DNA from: Streptomyces sp. V3I8 | Lineage (GTDB): Bacteria > Actinomycetota > Actinomycetes > Streptomycetales > Streptomycetaceae | Direction: 5' to 3' | Length of the DNA: 64,000 nucleotides | NCBI RefSeq assembly: GCF_030817535.1 | Contig: NZ_JAUSZL010000002.1 | Location: forward strand, 434,001 to 498,000 | Part shown: positions 16,538 through 24,435 of the stretch, one piece after another | How the letters are laid out: every line of letters begins with the position of its first letter | Numbering within the stretch: the stretch's first letter is position 1 | Program-made: the position numbers and the translations under genes | Notes under the pieces: generated by a model | The model's database searches: none | The model's input: only the letters and a program-made list of their open reading frames with translations | What the model was told of the DNA's origin: nothing

Positions 16538-17017
16538 TCAGGGCGTGGTGGCGGGGGCGGGGTCCGCCAGGGCGATGCGGGCCGTGATCCGCTTGCCGAC
16601 CGGCTCCCTCCGGATCTCCAGGTCCCGGGCGACGGCCTTGACGATCTCCAGGCCGTGCTGGCCGATCCTGCCGGGATCGGCGACCCGGGCTTCGGGGACC
16701 GTGGGGTCGCTGTCCCACACGGTGACCTCCACCGTCTCGCGGGTGAGGCGCAGCTGGAGCAGGACGGGGCCGGGTGCGTACTTGCCGGCGTTGGTCACCA
16801 GCTCGCTGACCACCAGCTGGGTCAGGTCCATCGCGCGGGCGGTGATCGTCGGGCCGCGACCGGTGCGGGCCCGCTCCAGGAAGGCGGTGGCGTGGTGGCG
16901 GGCGTCGGCGATGCTCCCGCCGTCCCCCTGTGTGGCGTAGCTGGTCTGCATCAAGTCTTCATCTGTCCCCGCACCGGCCTCGCCGTCGCCCTGGGATTCC
17001 ACCGGCATCGCCCTCAT
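16538..17017 (-). CDS. ATP-binding anti-sigma serine kinase-like protein (RsbW/SpoIIAB type)
   Basis: A 159-residue HATPase_c_2 protein. The N-box is LVVSELVTNAGKYAPG and the G1 segment is VEVTVWDSDP followed by GQHGLEIVKAVA. The family phosphorylates STAS-domain antagonists and can bind sigma factors. It is divergent from a STAS-domain gene (17187-17552), an obvious potential partner. The start at 17017 is uncertain: ATGs at 17008 and at MQTSYATQ (about 16951) are alternatives, and none has a strong ribosome site. Confidence 0.8.
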   Translation of the reverse strand: MRAMPVESQGDGEAGAGTDEDLMQTSYATQGDGGSIADARHHATAFLERARTGRGPTITARAMDLTQLVVSELVTNAGKYAPGPVLLQLRLTRETVEVTVWDSDPTVPEARVADPGRIGQHGLEIVKAVARDLEIRREPVGKRITARIALADPAPATTP

Positions 17018-17186
17018 TCCCCGTTCACGAGCGCTCCGATACCCCCGGTTCCCTCATTCATGCATCGTACAAGTGTGCTCTGCGGCACAGTCGTCCGGGT
17101 GCATCGGGTGCTGCGTTCGGGCACAATGACCGGGCAAACCAGGCGACCGGGGCGAGCCCGGACACACGACCGCAGTCGAGGAGACG

Positions 17187-17552
17187 GTGACCCTTTCCCA
17201 AAGCGTGGACCAGCCCGGCCGGCTCTCCGTCGAGCATTCCGCGATCGACGGCGTCCGTGTCGTGACCGTGCGCGGCGAGATCGACCACACGGTCAAGGAC
17301 GTGCTCAGCGACGCCCTGCTCGTCCCGGACGGTGCGGCGGCGGCGCGGACGGTGGTCGACCTCAGCGGTGTGACCTTCATGGACTCCAGCGGGATCAGCG
17401 TCTTCATCGGCGCTTACCAGGCCACGGCCGGTGGTGCGGGGTGGCTGCGCATCGCCGGTGCGCAGGAGTCCGTGCTGCGGATCCTGCAGATCGTCGGGAT
17501 GGACACGCTGATCGACTGCCATCCCAGCGTCGAGCAGGCGCTGGCCGCCTGA
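17187..17552 (+). CDS. STAS-domain anti-anti-sigma factor
   Basis: A 121-residue single STAS domain protein like BldG or SpoIIAA. The core is VVTVRGEIDHTVKD and VVDLSGVTFMDSSGISVFIG; the second Ser of the DSSG motif is the usual phosphorylation site. The GTG at 17187 follows GAGGAGA. It probably acts with the ATP-binding protein encoded divergently at 16538-17017 in a partner-switch that frees a sigma factor, but no sigma gene lies beside the pair. Confidence 0.88.
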   Translation: MTLSQSVDQPGRLSVEHSAIDGVRVVTVRGEIDHTVKDVLSDALLVPDGAAAARTVVDLSGVTFMDSSGISVFIGAYQATAGGAGWLRIAGAQESVLRILQIVGMDTLIDCHPSVEQALAA

Positions 17553-17570
17553 GCGCCGCCGGCCCGGCGG

Positions 17571-17862
17571 CGCTCGATGAGCTGCGCGCGGCTGCGTGCG
17601 GCTGCGTGCGACCCGGTGGCCGGACGCGCCCGAGGACGCCGGGCGGGGGCTCGGGACCGACGTCGCCCACCGCCGTGAACTCGTCGCGTACTGGGCCGGC
17701 ACGTTCGACCGGCCGACGCGGGAGACGACGCTCACCGGTCCGCCCGGATCGTCGGGAAGCTCCGGGCGTGGAGCGACTGCGGCGGCCCTTCGCGCCCTTC
17801 GAGGAGCCTGAGCTCTACGCGGAGGAGCTGCGCGTGTTCTTCCGGCCGTACCGTCACGCCTC
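17571..17862 (+). pseudogene. Epoxide hydrolase remnant
   Basis: Fragments of one alpha/beta-hydrolase gene in two frames. LDELRA (from 17571) and then RLRATRWPDAPEDAG...HRRELVAYW (17599-17695) match the epoxide hydrolase N-terminal domain. A directly repeated ggctgcgtgc (17590-17609) lies exactly where the frame changes. The piece RPFAPFEEPELYAEELRVFF (about 17778-17850) matches the C-terminus of the same family. The catalytic centre of about 250 residues is missing. The remnant overlaps the 3' end of the response-regulator gene on the other strand. No product is expected. Confidence 0.6.
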
Positions 17863-18600
17863 GATGAGGCCGACCCGGATCGCGTAGCGGGTGAGTTCGA
17901 GCCGGTCGCGCAGACCGAGCTTGTGCAGCATGTTCGCCCGGTGCCGGTGGACGGTCTTGATGCTGATGAACAGGATCTCCGCGATCTCCTTGGAGGAGTG
18001 GCCCTCGGCCACCAGCTTCAGGACCTCTTCCTCGCGGGCGCTCAGCACCTGGTCGGGCGGTTCCTCGCCGTGCCGGACCCGGTCGAGGTAGTTGCGGATC
18101 AGCGCGGTGACCGCGCCCGGGTAGAGAAAGGGTTCGTCGCGCATGGCGGCCCGGCAGGCGGCGACCAGGTCGCGGTCGGCCACGGACTTGAGCACGTATC
18201 CGCTGGCGCCCGCCTTGAGCGCCTGGAAGAAGTACTGCTCGTTGTCGTGCATGGTCAGCATCAGCACCCGTACGCCCGGCTTCAGCGCGGCGAGTTCGCG
18301 GGCCGCCTGCAGCCCGGTCATCCGGGGCATGGCGATGTCGAGGACCACCAGGTCGACCTCGTGGGTGCGGGCCAGGTCGACGGCTTCGGCGCCGTCCCCG
18401 GCCTCGGCGACGACCGTGAGGTCCGGCTCCCCGTCGAGGATGAGGCGGACTCCACGGCGTACCAGCGCGTGGTCGTCGGCGAGGAGGATACGGATCACGG
18501 GCTCGGCGGACGTGGTGGGCTCGGCGGACGTGGTGGGCTCGGCGGACCTGGAGGGTTCGGCGCGTGTGCCGGGTGTGTCGGGTGTGTCGGGCGTCGTCAT
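17854..18600 (-). CDS. NarL/LuxR-type response regulator
   Basis: A 248-residue regulator. The receiver covers about residues 36-150 (ILLADDHALVRRG, phospho-acceptor Asp in LVVLDIAMPRMTG, Lys in GYVLKSV), followed by a C-terminal LuxR helix-turn-helix (LSAREEEVLKLVAEGHSSKEI, KTVHRHRANMLHKLGL). The first 35 residues are a Ser-Ala-Glu-Pro-Thr-Thr repeat encoded by an 18-base tandem array (18499-18548), so the conserved domain starts late. Its ATG overlaps the stop of the sensor kinase gene by four bases (ATGA), making the cognate pair clear. Confidence 0.92.
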   Translation of the reverse strand: MTTPDTPDTPGTRAEPSRSAEPTTSAEPTTSAEPVIRILLADDHALVRRGVRLILDGEPDLTVVAEAGDGAEAVDLARTHEVDLVVLDIAMPRMTGLQAARELAALKPGVRVLMLTMHDNEQYFFQALKAGASGYVLKSVADRDLVAACRAAMRDEPFLYPGAVTALIRNYLDRVRHGEEPPDQVLSAREEEVLKLVAEGHSSKEIAEILFISIKTVHRHRANMLHKLGLRDRLELTRYAIRVGLIEA

Positions 18601-19604
18601 GGCTGCTTCCTGAGGACGGGCACGGTCAGCCGGACCTGCGTTCCGGCGCGGGGCTGCGAGGTCACGTCCAGCGTGGCCCCGATCAGCAGGGCCCGCTCGC
18701 GCATGCCGCGGATGCCCGCCCCTTCAGCGGCGCCGCCGGTGCCGCGGCCGTCGTCGACGACGGTCAGCGCGACCTCCCGGCCGGTGTGGCGCAGGTTCAC
18801 CTCGACCCGGTCGGCCTCGGCGTGGCGGGCCGCGTTGGTCAGGGCCTCCTGGGCGACGCGGTACAGCACCAGCTCCGTCCGCTGGTCCAGCGCGGGCAGG
18901 CCGGGGTCCAGGCGGCGCACCACGCGCAGGGTGGAATGGGTGGCGAACTCGGTGGTCAGCGAGGTCAGCGCGCTGATCAGGCCGAGATCCTCCAGCACGC
19001 CCGGGCGCAGGCGCCGCACCAGGCGGCGTACCTCGTCCAGGCTCCCCCGGGTGATCTCCTGCGCCTGCTGGAGCTCCCCGCGCAGGGGCTCGTCGGCCGC
19101 GTCCGCCGCGCGTTTCAGCGCCAGCAGGACCGCGGTCATGCTCTGGCCCACCTCGTCGTGCAGTTCCTGGGCGATGCGCCGTCGCTCCGCCTCCTGCCCC
19201 GTCAGCACGCGGGCACTGCTGGTGGCCCGTTCGTGTTCGAGGCGTTCGAGCATCGCGTTGAAGGTACGGATCAGTTCGGCGGTCTCACCGCGGCCGTGCT
19301 CCGGCAGCCGTTGCCCGGGGCGCAGCAGGTCGACAGTGGTCATCAGCCGGGTGAGCCGGCCCAGCGGGGCCAGGCCGATCCGCAGCAGCGCCGCGTTCGC
19401 GACCAGCATCACGGCCAGGCCGACCACGAGGACGACCGCCTCGGTCAGCACCACGGGCACGGAGACCGTCACCGGGGCCCACAGCAGCAACGCGGTGGCG
19501 CTGCCCAGCACGACCGCGTTGAGCGCGAAGATCCGCCAGAACAGGGACAACGGGGTGACGCCTTTCTCTGTGTGCCACGGTCCGGTCCCCCTGCCGTCGG
19601 TCAC
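18597..19604 (-). CDS. NarL-partner sensor histidine kinase
   Basis: A 335-residue membrane kinase. Two hydrophobic helices (about residues 22-45 and 50-75) are followed by a HAMP-like segment (APLGRLTRLMTTVDLLRPGQ), the HisKA_3 dimerisation/phosphoacceptor motif ERRRIAQELHDEVGQSMTAV, and a HATPase domain (AQEALTNAARHA, VVDDGRGTGG). There is almost no extracytoplasmic loop, so it probably senses a membrane or intracellular signal. It is co-transcribed with the response regulator, and a triplet of ATGGG...CCC repeats upstream (19684-19770) could be the operator of this system. Confidence 0.9.
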   Translation of the reverse strand: MTDGRGTGPWHTEKGVTPLSLFWRIFALNAVVLGSATALLLWAPVTVSVPVVLTEAVVLVVGLAVMLVANAALLRIGLAPLGRLTRLMTTVDLLRPGQRLPEHGRGETAELIRTFNAMLERLEHERATSSARVLTGQEAERRRIAQELHDEVGQSMTAVLLALKRAADAADEPLRGELQQAQEITRGSLDEVRRLVRRLRPGVLEDLGLISALTSLTTEFATHSTLRVVRRLDPGLPALDQRTELVLYRVAQEALTNAARHAEADRVEVNLRHTGREVALTVVDDGRGTGGAAEGAGIRGMRERALLIGATLDVTSQPRAGTQVRLTVPVLRKQP

Positions 19605-19683
19605 CGCGCACCCCGGGTGTGAACTGCGGCCGGTGTGTCGCCGGGCCTTGCGTCCAGCCTGCCCGCCGCGCGCCCCGCCGTCG

Positions 19684-19770
19684 ATGGGTACCGGTGCCCA
19701 TTCTCCGGGTCTGCCCTGCCCACGCCGCGATGGGGCCCGGACCGTGCCCAGGATGGGTACCGCGCCCGAT
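19684..19770. promoter_or_regulatory. Three ATGGG-N-CCC inverted repeats between kinase and DksA-like genes
   Basis: ATGGGTACCGGTGCCCAT (19684-19701) is an 18-base palindrome with one mismatched pair. ATGGGTACCGCGCCCGAT (19753-19770) is a same-length near copy, and ATGGGgcccggaccgtGCCCAG (19730-19751) is a longer-spaced third. They lie in the 292-base divergent gap and are likely binding sites for a dimeric regulator, plausibly the adjacent NarL-type protein. Confidence 0.55.
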
Positions 19771-19896
19771 GGGTTTCACGCGGCGGATCGGCCACGGTGG
19801 GGACGTACCCGGAAGGTCCTCACGGCACAGCGGAACACCGCACGGCACGGTACGACGCCGCCCGGCGCCGTGGGGAGTGGAGAAAGAGGTCCCGTC

Positions 19897-20223
19897 ATGT
19901 CCCTCGACACGCCCCGGCCCGAGGTCCGCCCTGAGCGGATGGCGGCGCACGAGGCCCTGCAGCGCCTCGCACACGAACGCAACGCACGTCTCACCCAGCT
20001 ACGGGCCATCGGCGAGGCCGGACCGGACGCGGACGAGCAGGTGATGTCCGCGCAGGAAGACACCGTCCGGTCGGTCCTCGGGCAGGTCGAGGAGGCTGTC
20101 GCCCGCGTGCAGGAGGGCGGTTACGGCCTGTGCCAGGGGTGTTCCCGGCCCATCCCCGTCGAACGTCTGGAGATCCTGCCCTATACGCGGTTCTGTGTCT
20201 CCTGCCGACGCGCCGGCGCCTGA
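19897..20223 (+). CDS. TraR/DksA family zinc-finger protein
   Basis: A 108-residue protein with an N-terminal helical region and a C-terminal C4 zinc finger: GLCQGCSRPIPVERL and RFCVSCRRAG supply four Cys. DksA-type proteins act on RNA polymerase through the secondary channel, and small actinobacterial members are often stress-linked. ATG 19897 is preceded by GAGAAAGAGG. It is followed by a second, related gene 81 bases downstream; the pair may be an old duplication. The upstream gap holds the ATGGG repeat triplet. Confidence 0.85.
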   Translation: MSLDTPRPEVRPERMAAHEALQRLAHERNARLTQLRAIGEAGPDADEQVMSAQEDTVRSVLGQVEEAVARVQEGGYGLCQGCSRPIPVERLEILPYTRFCVSCRRAGA

Positions 20224-20304
20224 CGCCCGCCCGACCGTCCCCCGACCGCACCCGGCCACCACCCGCCCTGTCCCCGTGTCCCGCGCCGAACGAGGGGTGA
20301 AACG

Positions 20305-20709
20305 GTGAACGACCAGATCATCGACGACCACGGCACCCGTACGCCGGCCGAGGACCGCGGCCTGCCGCTGTCGGCCGTGGAGCTGGCCGCACTGCGTGCG
20401 GACCTGCACGAGCAACGGCTGTTCCGGCAGGAGCAGTTGCGACAACTGTCGGCCGCAGCCGCGGCCACGACACGCGCCGACGCGCTGCCCGACCGCCGGG
20501 CCACCGCACAGATCGAGGTCCGCGTCCAGCTCGCCGCCTCCGCCCGCATGGTCCTCGCAGACGTCGAGGACGCCCTCACCCGTATGGATCGGGGCAGGTA
20601 CGGCACCTGCCACCTGTGCCACGAGCCCCTCACCCGCGAACGTCTGCTGATCGTGCCGCAGGCCCGCCACTGCACACGCTGCCAGCAGGACAGGGAGGCC
20701 GGCCGGTGA
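20305..20709 (+). CDS. Second TraR/DksA family zinc-finger protein
   Basis: A 134-residue relative of the preceding protein. The N-terminal coiled-coil-prone region is longer (about residues 25-95), and the finger is GTCHLCHEPLTRERLL with HCTRCQQDRE. GTG 20305 has a GAGGGG site. Same strand as the gene before it, 81 bases apart, so co-transcription is likely. Role inferred from family only. Confidence 0.85.
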   Translation: MNDQIIDDHGTRTPAEDRGLPLSAVELAALRADLHEQRLFRQEQLRQLSAAAAATTRADALPDRRATAQIEVRVQLAASARMVLADVEDALTRMDRGRYGTCHLCHEPLTRERLLIVPQARHCTRCQQDREAGR

Positions 20710-20856
20710 CCACCTCACGCATGTCCCGCGCCTCACGGACCCTGCCCGGCCGCCACAGCTCCTGGCCCGGGTGCCGGCGGCGCTCCGGCAGCGCCTGTAC
20801 CACGCCCGTACTCACGAAGCCGGCGCTCCGATGATCCACGGGTAAGGTCGGCCGGT

Positions 20857-21192
20857 ATGACCGTCGCTCGTTCCGTCGCCCTGTTCGCCGTCGCCGCTCT
20901 CTTCGAGATCGGCGGTGCCTGGCTGGTGTGGCAGGGCGTGCGCGAACACAAGGGCTGGATCTGGGTCGGCGCCGGCGTCATCGCGCTCGGCCTCTACGGG
21001 GTGGTGGCCACTTTCCAGTCCGACGACGACTTCGGGCGCATTCTCGCCGCCTACGGCGGGATCTTCGTCGCGGGATCGATCGCCTGGGGCATGGTCGCCG
21101 ACGGCTACCGCCCCGACCGCTACGACGTCGTCGGCGCCCTGGTCTGCCTGGCCGGCATGGCCGTGATCATGTACGCCCCCCGCTCCGGCTGA
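20857..21192 (+). CDS. YnfA/UPF0060 family membrane protein
   Basis: A 111-residue four-helix membrane protein of the YnfA family (helices about 5-23, 33-50, 62-80, 90-107), with the family segments [26 protein letters not shown] and [14 protein letters not shown]. Distant relative of small multidrug resistance transporters; the physiological substrate is not settled. TAAGGT (20843-20848) eight bases before the ATG suggests a leaderless start, since no ribosome site is seen. Confidence 0.9.
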   Translation: MTVARSVALFAVAALFEIGGAWLVWQGVREHKGWIWVGAGVIALGLYGVVATFQSDDDFGRILAAYGGIFVAGSIAWGMVADGYRPDRYDVVGALVCLAGMAVIMYAPRSG

Positions 21193-21317
21193 CCCCCTGC
21201 CCCCTGCGGCAGCCGTCCCACTACCAGGAACCCGGGCAGGCCGATACCGAATCCGGGGAATCCGGTCAGGCCGATGCCGAACCCGCCGGACGCCGGCGCG
21301 ACGGGTCCGGCCGGGGT

Positions 21318-22472
21318 TCAGGACCGGGTCGAGGCGCCGGTCCTCTCCTGGTCCGGGCCGGCCGGCTCTCCCGGACCCTCCTTGGCGAGTGCCCGGTTGC
21401 GGCGTACGGAGGACAGGAAGGAGGCGCCGATCAGGACCACCCCGATGAGGCCGGTGATCACCTCGTTGATCTCGTACTGGATGGTGACCAGAAGGATGAC
21501 GGAGAGGGCGCCGATGGCGTAGTGGGCGCCGTGCTCCAGGTAGACGTAGTCGTCGAGGGTGCCCTGGCGGACCAGGTAGACGGTCAGCGAACGGACGTAC
21601 ATCGCGCCGGTGCCGAGGCCCAGCGCCATCACGACGATGTCGTTGGTGATGGCGAAGGCGCCGATCACGCCGTCGAAGGAGAAGGACGCGTCCAGGACTT
21701 CCAGGTAGAGGAACATGAAGAACGCGGCCTTGCCGGCCAGGGCGACCGCGGAGCGGGGTTTGCCGGTGCGTTCGGCCTTGCCCTGTTCCTCCTGCTCGCG
21801 TTCCTCGTCCTCTTCGAGCTTGTTCTCGAAGTGCCCGGAGAGACCGCCGACGAGCATGTACGTGACGAGACCCGCGATGCCGGAGAGGAGCACCGTCTCC
21901 GTCTTGTCGGCGTGCACCCCGCCGTGCTGGTGGGCGTGGGCGGCGAAGGTCAGCGAGGAGAGCAGCAGCACGATCAGGGCGATGCAGACCGACAGCATGT
22001 CGACCTTGCCGAGCTTGGCGAGCGGGCGCTCCAGCCAGCCCAGCCACTTGATGTCGCGGTCCTCGAAAATGAAGTCGAGGAAGATCATCAGCAGGAAGAT
22101 GCCGCCGAAGGCGGCGATCGACGGGTGGGCGTCGGTGACCAGCTGCTGGTAGCGGTCCTTGTCGGTGAGGGCCAGGTCGACGGCCTTGATCGGCCCCATG
22201 GAGGCACTGACCGCCACGATGACGACCGGGAAGACGAGCCGCATCCCGAACACGGCGATGAGCACGCCGACGGTGAGGAAGATCTTCTGCCAGAAGGCGT
22301 TCATCTTCTTCAGGATCCCGGCGTTGACCACCGCGTTGTCGAACGACAGGGAGATTTCGAGGACGGCGAGGATCGCCACGAGACCGAAGGCCTTCCACCC
22401 CCCGTAGAAGACCGCTGCGACCAGGGCGAGCGCGGTGACCGCGAACGACCAGCCGAAGGTTTTGAGAAGCAC
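21318..22472 (-). CDS. DUF475 family TerC-like integral membrane protein
   Basis: A 384-residue polytopic membrane protein with about nine hydrophobic helices. It contains the TerC-superfamily metal-site motif in two halves: ISLSFDNAVVNAG near residue 42 and DASFSFDGVIGAFAI in the second half. A charged cytoplasmic loop (KLEEDEEREQEEQGK) separates them. The family is implicated in metal ion handling or tellurite-type stress; no substrate can be assigned. Start is GTG 22472 with only a weak GATGGGG site. The C-terminal 30 residues are unconserved. It stands alone between convergent and tandem neighbours. Confidence 0.85.
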   Translation of the reverse strand: MLLKTFGWSFAVTALALVAAVFYGGWKAFGLVAILAVLEISLSFDNAVVNAGILKKMNAFWQKIFLTVGVLIAVFGMRLVFPVVIVAVSASMGPIKAVDLALTDKDRYQQLVTDAHPSIAAFGGIFLLMIFLDFIFEDRDIKWLGWLERPLAKLGKVDMLSVCIALIVLLLSSLTFAAHAHQHGGVHADKTETVLLSGIAGLVTYMLVGGLSGHFENKLEEDEEREQEEQGKAERTGKPRSAVALAGKAAFFMFLYLEVLDASFSFDGVIGAFAITNDIVVMALGLGTGAMYVRSLTVYLVRQGTLDDYVYLEHGAHYAIGALSVILLVTIQYEINEVITGLIGVVLIGASFLSSVRRNRALAKEGPGEPAGPDQERTGASTRS

Positions 22473-22676
22473 TGGTTACCCCATCGTGTGGTGGGGGCGG
22501 CGGGCCCCCGTTGTGCAGTCGTATTGGTGGGCGGTTTTCCTGTGGTGTGCGGCAGGACGGCGATGCCGTCGTCGTCCGCCGCGGCAGGTCACCGGAGTGA
22601 AAGGTGATGCCGGATGATGACAGGCACGTCGATGGTACCCACGGACCTCCCACCTCTCCCGCGGGGAATCGTGCCC

Positions 22677-22694
22677 GGGAACCCACCGGTTCCC
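22677..22694 (-). terminator. Hairpin after the GH13 gene
   Basis: GGGAACC and GGTTCCC form a seven-base stem with a four-base loop, 26 bases beyond the stop codon at 22720. No T-run. Likely terminator for the leftward GH13 transcript. Confidence 0.45.
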
Positions 22695-22719
22695 CGGCCG
22701 CGCCGACGGACCGCCGGCG

Positions 22720-24435
22720 TCAGTGCGCGACCACCCGGTCGGGGTCGTCGGCCGGGGTGCCGACGCGCAGCCAGCGGTATCCGTAGGCGGGCAGTTCGAG
22801 GGGGACGCTGCCGTCGTCCGACACGGTGAGCCCCGCGTGTCCCTCGTCGAGCAGGTCCGTCAGCCGTGCGCCGGGCCCCGCCCCGGACAGCCGCAGCCGT
22901 ACGGTGGCCGGCTCGCCCGCGAAGTTGTGCACCGCCAGGACCGCTCCGCCGGCGCCGCCGATCCCGGTGGTGCGGCCGACATGGGCGAGGACCGCCCGCT
23001 CCCCCGTCTCCACCAGCCGGTAGTCGCCCCAGGCCAGTTCGGGGGCCTCCCGGTAGCGCTCGGCGAACAGCCGTATGCGGCTCAGCAGCGAGCCCGGATC
23101 GCGGCTCTGCTCGTACACGTTGACCTTCTCGCAGCCGAACGCGCCGTCCACCAGCGGGTTGGGGAACGTGTCCGGCTCCGCGGTGGAGAACCCGGCACCG
23201 CTCTCCGGGGTCCACTGCATGGGCGTACGTACGGCCTGGCGTCCCTCGGCGGCCAGGTTCTCCCCCATGCCGATCTCCTCGCCGTAGAAGAGCACGGGCG
23301 TGCCGGGCAGTGTGAACAGCAGGCTGTAGGCCAGTTCGACGCGGCGCCGGTCGCCGTCGACCATCGGCGGCAGCCTGCGGCGCAGCCCCCGGTCGTAGAG
23401 CTGCATGTCCTCCTTCGGGCCGAAGGCCGCGAACACCTCGGCGCGTTCGTCGTCGCTCAGCTTGTCGAGGGTCAGCTCGTCGTGGTTGCGGACGAACGTG
23501 GCCCAGTGGGCGTCGCGCGGGGCGGGCGGGCGCTCGCGCAGCGCGGCGGCCAGCGGCCCGGCGTCCTCGCGGGCCATCGACAGGTACATCTGCTGCATCC
23601 CGACGAAGTCGAAGCACAGGGTGAGTTCGTCGCCGCGGTCCGAGGCGGGGTCGCCGAAGAACCGGGCGAGGCCGTCGTAGGGCAGGTTGACCTCGCCGAG
23701 CAGCACCGACTCGCCGTTGCGGCGGCCGAGGAAGGCGCGCAGGTCGGCGAGGTACTCGTGCGGGTCGGGCAGTGCGCCGGCGTCGTCCTGGCCGTCGGTC
23801 TCCAGCAGGAAGGGCACGGCGTCGACGCGGAAGCCGGACAGTCCGAGCTGCGTCCAGAACCCCATGACGCGGGCTATCTCGTCGCGGACCTCGGGGTTGG
23901 CGACGTTCAGGTCGGGCTGCTGCTTGTAGAACCGGTGCAGGTAGTACTGGCCGCTGCCCTCGTCGTACTCCCAGAGACTGTCCTCCGCGTCGGGGAAGAC
24001 CACTCCTTGCGGGCCGTCCTCGGGAGGCTCGTCCGCCCAGACGTACCAGTCGCGGTGGGCGGAGTCCCGGCCGGAACAGGCGTCCTTGAACCACGGGTGG
24101 TCCTCGGAGGTGTGGTTGACGACGAGGTCGGCGATCACCCGGATGCCGCGGTCCCGGGCGGTGCGGACGAACTCGGTGAAGTCACCGAGGGTGCCCAGGC
24201 GCGGGTCGACGCCGTAGAAGTCCGTGATGTCGTACCCGTCGTCGCGCTCGCGCGTCGGGTAGAACGGCATCAGCCACACGCAGGTCACACCGAGACGCAC
24301 CAGGTGGTCGATGCGCTGGGTGAGGCCCGCGAAGTCGCCGGTCCCGTCGCCGTCGCCGTCCTGGTACGTCTCGACGTCCAGGCAGTACACCACCGCGTTC
24401 TTCCACCACAGGTCGGACGTACGGGTCAGACGCAC
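22720..24435 (-). CDS. GH13 alpha-amylase family enzyme (trehalose synthase-like)
   Basis: A 571-residue GH13 protein. The four conserved regions are visible: DLVVNHTSEDHPWF, GFRVDAVPF (Asp nucleophile), LLGEVNLP (Glu acid/base) and FVRNHDELTLDK. A C-terminal beta domain ends the protein. The N-terminal layout (WWKNAVVYCLDVETYQDGDGDG) resembles trehalose synthase and related transglycosylases, so the enzyme may convert maltose-type sugars, but activity is not determined. GTG 24435 has GGAG just upstream and overlaps the preceding LLM gene by 10 bases. Genes of this subfamily are regularly coupled to that LLM oxidoreductase type. Confidence 0.88.
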   Translation of the reverse strand: MRLTRTSDLWWKNAVVYCLDVETYQDGDGDGTGDFAGLTQRIDHLVRLGVTCVWLMPFYPTRERDDGYDITDFYGVDPRLGTLGDFTEFVRTARDRGIRVIADLVVNHTSEDHPWFKDACSGRDSAHRDWYVWADEPPEDGPQGVVFPDAEDSLWEYDEGSGQYYLHRFYKQQPDLNVANPEVRDEIARVMGFWTQLGLSGFRVDAVPFLLETDGQDDAGALPDPHEYLADLRAFLGRRNGESVLLGEVNLPYDGLARFFGDPASDRGDELTLCFDFVGMQQMYLSMAREDAGPLAAALRERPPAPRDAHWATFVRNHDELTLDKLSDDERAEVFAAFGPKEDMQLYDRGLRRRLPPMVDGDRRRVELAYSLLFTLPGTPVLFYGEEIGMGENLAAEGRQAVRTPMQWTPESGAGFSTAEPDTFPNPLVDGAFGCEKVNVYEQSRDPGSLLSRIRLFAERYREAPELAWGDYRLVETGERAVLAHVGRTTGIGGAGGAVLAVHNFAGEPATVRLRLSGAGPGARLTDLLDEGHAGLTVSDDGSVPLELPAYGYRWLRVGTPADDPDRVVAH

